From: Pseudoneurospora amorphoporcata
Taxonomy: Eukaryota > Ascomycota > Sordariomycetes > Sordariales > Sordariaceae
Length of the DNA: 64,000 bases
Assembly: GCA_033297205.1 (NCBI GenBank)
Contig: MU859131.1
Coordinates: 91,119 to 155,118 of the forward strand
Direction: 5' to 3'
The translations under genes were made by a program, and so were the position numbers. Below are positions 56,610 to 64,000 of this stretch, piece after piece. Every line of letters begins with the position of its first letter. The first letter of the stretch is position 1. The notes under the pieces are model-generated. The model searched no databases and was not told the DNA's origin. It saw only the letters and a list, made by a program, of their open reading frames with translations.

Positions 56610-59378
56610 TCACATCATGCCAAGTCTCGTCATACGCTTCTCCATGCGAGGCATGCCCGGCGGCGGCAGTTCATGTGCGCCCGGACCCATCCCCATGGGG
56701 CCCATGCCGGGGCGGCCCATACCACCCATACCAGGACCCATAGGTCCGGTCCGTGATGGCCCCCCTGCTCCAGGAGGTCCGAACCGCGGTCCAGGCGGAG
56801 GAGGCTTCCGCCCCGGGCCTCCGCCATTATTAGCGAGCCACTGCACCCTCCTCCAAGCGTCCTTTTCGCAGTAGGCTTTCCCGTTGACCTCGAAATAGCC
56901 GTCCTTCAGCACGAGCTTGCAATCGCCACAGCGGAAACAGCCGACGTGGTGCTTCCTGCGCCGTTCGTCCTCGAGGTATTGGCCTTCGATACCATTGTCG
57001 CAACTTCCGCAGAGACTCCCGTTCAGCTCATGATAATGGCGCTCGCAGTACGGTCGGTCCTGGTGGACGTAAAAGGTTGCGGAGGAGAAGGGCTGGTGGC
57101 AGTTGAAGCAAACAAAGCAAGCCTTGTGGTAGCGTCCTGTCAGACGGCCATCTGCGCTGGAAATGGATTTGCCCGTGATGGGCAGATTGCAGCCTTTGCA
57201 GTCGCCACGAGATGAGGTAGTCGAAGGAGCCTGTCGAGGCTGCGAGGGCGCCCGCTCCCGGTCTTGGTCTAGTTTCGCAGTTTGATCGATACTCCGACGC
57301 GGCCGTTCGTCCTGCCCTGGAGCCCGTGGGCTTGTTTGCGTCTTCGGTTCTTGTTTCTCCTCGTTGGACTTCGCAGACGGCGGCTCTACAGGTTGCGATG
57401 GCTGAGAAGGCTGTTGCTCCTTAGCCTGTGTTTCGATTTGAGGCTCGTTTCGCTCCTCTGCCGGAGACGAAGGAGATTCTGGCTGTGGTGGCTCTTGTTG
57501 TTGTTCCTCCAGTGCGGACAGGGACTGGCGACTGCTCCGCTCTGTTGGGCGCTGAGAGGATTGGGAAGGCGGGCGTTCTTGTTGGCTATTCGCCGTGGCG
57601 GTTGAGGATCGATCCCTTCTCTCGATTGTTGCCGAGGCCAGCAGCGGAGATGCAGATGGTGCGGGCTGTGGGGACACTCCGCGATCAAATTGGCGATTCA
57701 TTGGGTCGTCGAGACCTGAAAGATCGAGAGCAGGTGAAGCCAAGGGTGATTTATTCCGCTGCAGGCGTGGGTCAATTCGTGGATCATAACCACCGTCTGG
57801 AGGTGGTGGCCTTTTGCTAAGGGGTGGTGGTCTCAGCTTCCGGAGGGCTTGAGGAATACCACCATCATAAGGGACTGATTGCGTAGACGGTGTCCGCGTC
57901 AGTTTACCTCCATCCTCATCTACGACAGACTGCAGATCTGTCACAGAGCTGTCGAATGTCGGCGTGTCCGATCCTTTCCTTCCACTGGATGCCACGGATC
58001 GGGGCGGGCTGGTCCTCGAGCTAGCCTGACTTGCCTGACTTGGCCGGCGCTCCACACTATTACCTTGGCTTGAACCTTGGGATGAACCCTGGCTTGACCC
58101 GTTGGACGAAACGGATTCGGAAGGTTGATGATACGGGTTTCCCACTCCGAATTCCTCCGCGAGATTGATAGCTGGTACCGCTGGAGCTCCATCTGGCCCA
58201 GTAGTTCTCGCCCGAACGAGGCCGGTTCGCGGCGGTGGGGGACGGGATGTATCCGGGCCTCTACTCGGCCTGCTCATTCGATCATTCGTCATTGGTATCG
58301 GACCTGGCATCGCGCCTGGCCGCGGACCTAACATCGGACCTGGCATCGGACCTGGCATCGGGCCCCTTCCAGCATCTCTAGCTGCTTCGGACGGCCGTCG
58401 GGGTCGTTCGGGACGGAATCCAGGTGCAGATGGTGTCCGGTGAGGTGGCTCTGGAGTTGGGTTTGGCCGGGGAAAGGTTTCGGCGCGATTTAGCATGGCG
58501 ACGGCGTCGTCGGGCTTCAGGTCTTGTTGGACAGGTCCTGGTGGCGGTGGTCCCATAGGAGGAGGTCCCGATGGAGAGAGCCCATTTGGCGGGGGGCCCC
58601 GTTGGGGTGGTCCTCGTGGAGGAGGGCCGAATTCTTCGGGCCCGTTTCCTCTCATTGGTGTTACCGGATTCTCGGGTCCAGCAGAAATGTTTGATGCCGC
58701 CGGTGTGTTCGGTCCTAGGTCTGTCATGCTCCGCGCTGGTGTATTTGGCCTTAAATCTGTCATACTGCGTGCTGGTGTGTTTGGCCGCAAGTCCGTCATG
58801 CTGCGACCTAACGGCGTAGTCGGACGGAAATCGGAGACACTGCGCCCACTCGCCGACGGCCGTCGACCCGTATCGAATGGCCCAGGGGTCATGCTGTTCA
58901 TACGTTGTAGCAAGTTTTGGGCTCGGTCCTTCTCGTTACCCGCTGCGAAGGCGCTGGGCCGGCGCATCGGTTGTGAATCATCTCCGAGACCAGGTCGTGC
59001 GTTTTGGGTCTTTGGTGACAGGCTTATCGATCCGCGAGTGTCTTGGGATGGGCCTGTGGATAGCCGATCTGAGAGGTAATCGTCAGTATGGGAATCTGAA
59101 CTACATCAACGAGAATGAAACCTACCACCGACAGTTGCGTCCACTTGCGGCGCCGGAGACTGCTCTGCAGACAAGGCACCGAAAGGGTTCAGTCGACCAA
59201 ACAATGATGTTGCTGGCGCTGGCGGAGCTGTTGAGGCAGGTTCGTCTGCCGACGATGGGTCTGCCTTCTCGTCTGCGTCTGAACCTCCGGCGCAAACATG
59301 TTCGCCCATCATAGAGATGGGAACTTGGCAGCCACATGACGAGCATTTTACTGTCGGCATGAAGCTTTCCGAAGCCAT
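56610..59378 (-). CDS. Two-LIM-domain protein with long Pro-rich region, 903 aa
   Basis: Two exons, 59378-59126 and 59068-56610, join VDATVG to DRLSTGPS by a 57-nt intron (GTAGGT donor, CTCAG acceptor). The N-terminus has a small Cys/His motif, Cys12-x2-Cys15 and His27-x-Cys29. Residues about 120-690 are Pro/Ser/Gln-rich and disordered, with three tandem units of about 12 aa like RSMTDLRPNTPA (about 165-208) and MPGP repeats. Two LIM zinc domains lie at about 705-820 (CKGCNLPITGKSI..., FVCFNCHQPF, then CGSCDNGIEGQYL, FRCGDCKLVL). The tail is Gly/Pro/Met-rich. The plan recalls fungal paxillin-like LIM proteins that link to Rho signalling and the actin cytoskeleton at growth sites; orthology is inferred only from domain order. 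Confidence 0.88.
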
Positions 59379-62300
59379 TCTTGCCCTTCTTTGGGCTTGA
59401 GCCGCTTCACTGGACGGGCTGAAAAGGTTGAATCGGAAGGAACCACCATGCAGGTCCCCGGATTAGCTAGGAGAAGTTGGAAGGAGCGAAGCGAAGGACG
59501 AAAGCCAATGTTGTGGTAACGGGTGCTTTGTTCCGCAAATGCTTCATCCAGAACGGTTTCTATTACCATTCACCACCTATGCCAGACGTATCACCCCAAG
59601 TCCCCGAGGTATGTCCCACTCAGTGCCTACTTGTAAAGCAGGCAAGGCCCAAGGCGATCGAAGCGTTACGTCAAGCGGGTTGCTAGGAAATCGTTTAGGC
59701 GGTCGAGCAACAAAGGTTGATCTGTTCGCGATTAAAGAATGAATACCAAGTGGTCTCTGGGTCCCCGGATCTTCTCGGTTGCAGTCGGACGTTGGATTCG
59801 GTTGATCGAAGACAGAACTTGAAGGAATGCGCGCCACGAGCGGGAGTTGAGGCTTCGTCGAGCGAGGAGGAACGGGGCTAAGCACCACAAGGCTGTCGGC
59901 GGGCTAGACGACAGCGGGAAGCAGAAATGCGGGGAAGACGACACAATGGTGTCTGGGTACGTCTCGATTATGGAATGTTGTCGGAATCGGGAAGAATTGT
60001 ATGAACAGCGAGGAAGCGTTGAAGAAGGATGATCAGGTCGGTGAGGGTGAAGGTGGACGACCTACCCCGGCAACCCTTGGATGCGACCCTTGAACGCCCC
60101 CTAGCTGCCAGTGCGGTAGGCTAGTCAACCCCAGCAAAAGTCCCTGGTCAAGTGGCATCCCTCGCGCCCCCCTAGTTCTCCGGTCTCCCCCCTCTTTGAT
60201 GGGTGTGAGGCAGGTGAGGGTGTCCTCAATGTTACAGCGCCGTAGCAGTCGATGTTGACCCGAGAAATCCGGGGCGTTCTGGGCGTCAAGGGGAGGTCGA
60301 TGACAAAGGGCCAGGTTGAGGCGGGCGTCAGTGGCACGTTGTTGGCCTCGAGTGACGCCGGGAAAACAAAGGCTATCGACGGTAGGCGAGAAGCTGGGGA
60401 TGGATGAGATCACGATCAATGGTGTGTCCTGTCCAAAAAGAGCGTGCGCGAGAGGCGTGGGAGGCGTGAAAGAGGCGTGCCCGGTGATCCCTGCCCCTGA
60501 AAGATCCCAGACAGGTTCGGTGTATTGGCGCTGCCGTCTTGGTGTTGCTGTTTGCTGCAGAACCGTCAGAAACCCCAGGAGTTCAGGACAAAAGCCGGCC
60601 AAAAAGGAAGGCAGAAAAAGGCGAAGAAATTCTAGCGAGACTCTTTTCAAACCTTCTACGCCAGACCAAAGGAGTGATGCCGGTATTCTCAGAATGGAAA
60701 CAATTTCAGAGATAACGTGAGGTCGTTAAAGGCTTGAAAACGCGTCTCCATCAAGGGCCACTTTGGTGAAGCGAAGTGGTGGATGATGTTGCGACGGCGA
60801 TCGAAGAGGCAAGGCCGCACTTGTTCACCTTCCAGTTAGCAGCAAGCCTACATCATAAGACGGTTACATACATCACATAGTGTTGCTCATGTTGCGTCGC
60901 ATTCGTCGACGTTGGCATTATCCCATCCCTTTCATTTGCCTTCCATCAGTCACCAAACACCCGGCGCACCAAAGAGAATGGAAGGTTGCAACATACCTAC
61001 AAAGTAGTCTAGGTATTGTACCAACAGAAGTGCTGCCTCATTTGCAGTGTGTTTTACCCGACCAAGCAACATCATCTCGCTCGCGTCATTCCGTCCGCAA
61101 TTAATCGCCGGTCCACGCAGAGGGAATAAAGATTCCATTGATTGTCTATTTGTCGATTCCTCATTATTGATCTCTCCACTTGGTGACCTCCCAGCCTGGC
61201 GTAAGTCCACTGTAACGTACCTGTTTCGCTGGAGAGTCTCTCATCATCTCGAATTGGCAAGCGCCACCTCTCCACACATCTAGGAACGGGTGGAGCCTTT
61301 GAATGGTCCTCGCCCGCCGATTGGCCGGTTTTAGGATACTACCCTCCTGGCCTAAACTGCCCGCTCGCCGCTCAGGGCCCTGTACCTGAGCGTGCTTGCC
61401 CGTACCTTGCAGCGGTTCGGCTCATCCTCCACAGAAACATAAAAAAACCCAAGAACCCACCAGCAACCTGTGATCATCATACAATCGGCACAAGAAACAT
61501 CTATGTACATCGGATTTGAGGAAACTGGCGCGCCAACCATCATCATATCCCGCCGTCAGTTCATCACAACTATTGATGCGCATGACCTCGTTCATGGTTC
61601 ATCAGGCCCCTGGGACTGGGACCGCCCTCCGCATGACAAGCCATGAAAGCAGACGGCTGAGGTCATATCAAGAACCATCCCTCCAGCAAGTCTGGAGACT
61701 GTATATCACAGTACGGCCTCGCCCACGGTTAAATAAGGTATTTGCAAGTCCGGGCTCTAAACTACTGTCAATATGATACAGCAGACCAACGTTGATATCG
61801 GACGGTGCTTTAACTCTTCAAGTGAGGCCTCTTTCAAGTATACACGACACTACCAATATCAAAATCTCTTCAGAGACGAGGCAATCACTTCCGTGGTACA
61901 TCATTGGTCAGCCCTTTCTTTGGATCGCAGACGTCTCATTTCCATCATGAGATTTCGCAATGTCCATTTCGGGACTGATCGGTCTTCCTTTGAATCTCTG
62001 CAAGGGGATGTCGGCTGTTGTGCAAGGCTCAAATAGTCAGTATATATGACTAACTCTTTCCAAGGCGGCTGAATGGCTTACCTTCTTTGAGGGAAGGACA
62101 TTGAAGCGCCTTCCGAGGCGGCCAATCATTCCTAGGGTTTTGGGATCGAGGAAGCGCCATCATCAAGTGTCTGTCAAAGACGTTGGAGGTGTAAGATCTT
62201 GACCGGCTCGTCATCCTTAGATCCCTACCGCCGAGCTTAAGTACCATGGTGTCGAACTTTCTGGATTGGTTTCCCCAAACGATGCCCCATGTCGCCCGCC

Positions 62301-63653
62301 CCTTTCACAAGGCACATTGTTTCAAACCTCTCGGCAGTCCTGCCTCTCCAGATGTGACCGGTTGGCTGGTTGATCCAGCTCAACCTACGCATTGATGCAA
62401 ATGCTATAATGCAGTTTTCCGGCACCGCTACAGGACGTTATGTGTGGATATCACGGAACAATTGACCCTCCGATGAAGTTATTGCATTGGACATCAAGAA
62501 GTTCAACGTGTTAGTACAACATAGGTCGGTTTCATTTTCAAATTGACAACTCGAACGCCGAAGTCTAGCAAGCAGAGGACCAAATCGAAGACTTGAAATC
62601 ATCAAGAACCAAAAAACAAGTGATGCCGCCAATACGGGGAACGAGCCATAACTCGCCGAGTACATGTAAGAGGGCAAGGAGCTGAGAGGTCAAACTTGGC
62701 TCGATGCAATCGGCCGCTCAATACGCATGTGTTGAGGATGGGTGCTAATCATGGGAGCCTCCGCGTGGGATGTCGAAGCGAACGGATGTGTCCGAATCTG
62801 TCCCTTCCCGCCAAGCCGCTCCGTTTTAACGAAGCCAAGTCATGGCCTGCTCGTCAACATCTGCATGTCAACTCCCTTGGTGGTTCCGCGAATGGTGTGC
62901 GGTGGTCGACGATCCGGGCCACCTCACATACACCATTCAGTTTCGAAAAGATTGCCATTGGCGATTTCTTCATGTCAGTCAACGGATTTTACTCACTGAC
63001 TTCGTCACCTGAGTCAACCTACAGTACTTATCTTTGACCTACGTGTTATTGTTTTTGCTTCTTTCCTCTTCTCTTCTCTCCTCTCCTCTCTCCTTCGTCT
63101 CTCTGTCTTCGCCTTCTGCAACACCACAGATGCGGGATCTTCTACTCCGGTTACGGAAATGCCGGTATTCCCAAGCTGCATGGATGTCCTTCCCAATCGG
63201 AAACTGTCAGACAAAAGCTTTCTGTCTCTGTTGGTACGTCACCACTATGAAAGGCAACCAAAAGTCCAATAAGCTTAAAGTTGGCCTCAAACGATGACTT
63301 AGTCTTGCGCTGTGTAACGGCACATTAGCCGTTCGTTGGCTATGTCTGGAGGCAACTGTAGTCGAGCAATAATACACTTGGAACGAAAAGGGTCTGAAAC
63401 CCGCCATCTCAGTTGTTGCGGTAGGTTATGTATGTCTGTCTTGTTGAACTCGAGTCTTGTCAATCTGTCTCTTTTTGGTGATATCGTGTTTGTACACAGG
63501 ACAGGGAAATATCAACCTCGACTCCAGACCGCCCGGGCGGTCAAGACCCTCCGATTTCCATAGCCCGAGGCATTGCACCCAAGACACGCCACAGTCGGAA
63601 GTTCTGTGTCACTTTAAACACGTTTCCAGGTGACAGGTGGGAAAAAAAAAAGG

Positions 63654-63687
<34 letters not shown>

Positions 63688-63984
63688 AGAGAGAGGTATG
63701 CCGTTTTTACCGTGTAACAAAACTGGACCCTTGATCTTCGGTAGTACATTTCCTGATGTGTGTACACCTCTGCATGGATTTAACTTGTTAGCTTGGTACT
63801 TGGCGGATCTTTCTGGGGGTGGCGAGGCCTGATTTCTAAGGTGGCAACGGAAACCTCGAAGTACTGATGTTTTCCTCGGAAGTACTTTTTCTAGTATTTT
63901 CTGTGGCAAAATACTTTCCAAATAAAGGGTAGGACTTCTGGGCATTCATCACTACCTAAGCATTTCACCATCGCCATCATCACC
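59379..63984. other. Gene-poor intergenic region, 4.6 kb
   Basis: Between the LIM gene start (-) and a possible gene start at 63985 (+). The largest open frames (for example 60033-60650, minus) lack domains and sit where the LIM gene leader and promoter would be. CT-rich DNA at 63060-63110 and an A run near 63654-63684 followed by GA repeats are simple sequence. Confidence 0.45.
63654..63697. repeat. Poly-A run followed by GA repeat
   Basis: About 31 A in a row, then several GA units. A shorter A run precedes it. It could be the tail scar of a retroposed insertion, but no matching body or target-site duplication is recognised. Confidence 0.8.
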
Positions 63985-64000
63985 ATGTCTCGAGGCTTTG
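63985..64000 (+). CDS. Possible gene start, cut by the window end
   Basis: An ATG in strong fungal context (CATCACCATGTC) opens MSRGF and runs off the window. The upstream bases (CATTTCACCATCGCC...) look like a short leader. Too little is present to name a product. Confidence 0.3.

Noticed and set aside
58495..59079. 194-codon plus-strand Gly-rich frame opposite the LIM gene
   Set aside because: Reverse image of the Pro-rich region; the minus strand carries the LIM frame.
60033..60650. 205-codon minus-strand frame upstream of the LIM gene
   Set aside because: No domain and no protein-like pattern; the position fits leader or promoter.
1..64000. tRNA, 5S rRNA, CRISPR or bacterial-type defence systems
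   Set aside because: No B-box-like tRNA arms with a matching cloverleaf, no 5S core, and no spaced repeat array were found by eye; a tRNA scan would settle the first.

Overview
The window is nuclear DNA of a filamentous ascomycete. Genes carry short introns (about 50-140 nt) with GTRNGT donors, CTRAC-like branch sites and YAG acceptors. Several are diagnostic fungal genes: XRN1, the HAT-B/CAF-1 WD40 subunit, ATG7, POM34, SPC3, HID1, a DUF3405 protein and an AA9 lytic polysaccharide monooxygenase (LPMO) remnant. An AT-rich block full of transposon relics has its Gag frame broken by TAG/TAA where CAG/CAA or TGG is expected. This is the usual mark of repeat-induced point mutation (RIP). Protein wording and RIP together point to the Sordariomycetes, probably Sordariales; I cannot name the species.

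Bases 1-8500 are a transposon graveyard. I see two related inverted-repeat elements with exact 8-bp target-site duplications (241-990 and 1351-1985), a 2-kb Gag-only LTR retrotransposon with exact 5-bp duplications (2025-4034), a Tad1-like LINE tail (about 4225-4520), and two solo LTRs of one family, each with its own exact 5-bp duplication (5542-6210 and 7166-7812).

From 8.5 kb the DNA is ordinary euchromatin. In order: a Pmp3/UPF0057 membrane proteolipid hidden in three short exons (8886-9393, +); a disordered 670-aa protein (10959-12971, +); a 1123-aa F-box-like protein (13558-16929, -); hat2 (18136-19545, -), followed by an in-frame open stretch beyond its stop; xrn1 (21045-25598, +); spc3 (26200-27107, -); hid1 (27739-30671, +); an epoxide-hydrolase-like probable pseudoenzyme (33315-35476, +); pom34 (36142-37096, -); a decayed AA9 LPMO (38047-38777, +); a 63-aa membrane protein (42980-43171, +); dCMP deaminase (44207-45451, -); atg7 (46347-48640, +); an 83-aa small protein (50304-50555, -); a DUF3405 membrane protein (52409-54639, -); a two-LIM-domain protein (56610-59378, -); and a possible gene start at 63985 (+).

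These are mostly housekeeping genes, not a metabolic cluster: chromatin assembly, mRNA decay, secretion, Golgi/endosome function, nuclear pore, nucleotide supply and autophagy. hat2/xrn1, spc3/hid1 and dcd1/atg7 are divergent pairs sharing upstream DNA. I found no tRNA, rRNA, CRISPR or prokaryote-like system. The items most worth a second look are the hat2 downstream extension, the epoxide-hydrolase-like protein without its nucleophile, the inverted-repeat element family, and the short proteins. Exon joins were read by eye from splice signals, frame continuity and family resemblance; none has transcript support here.
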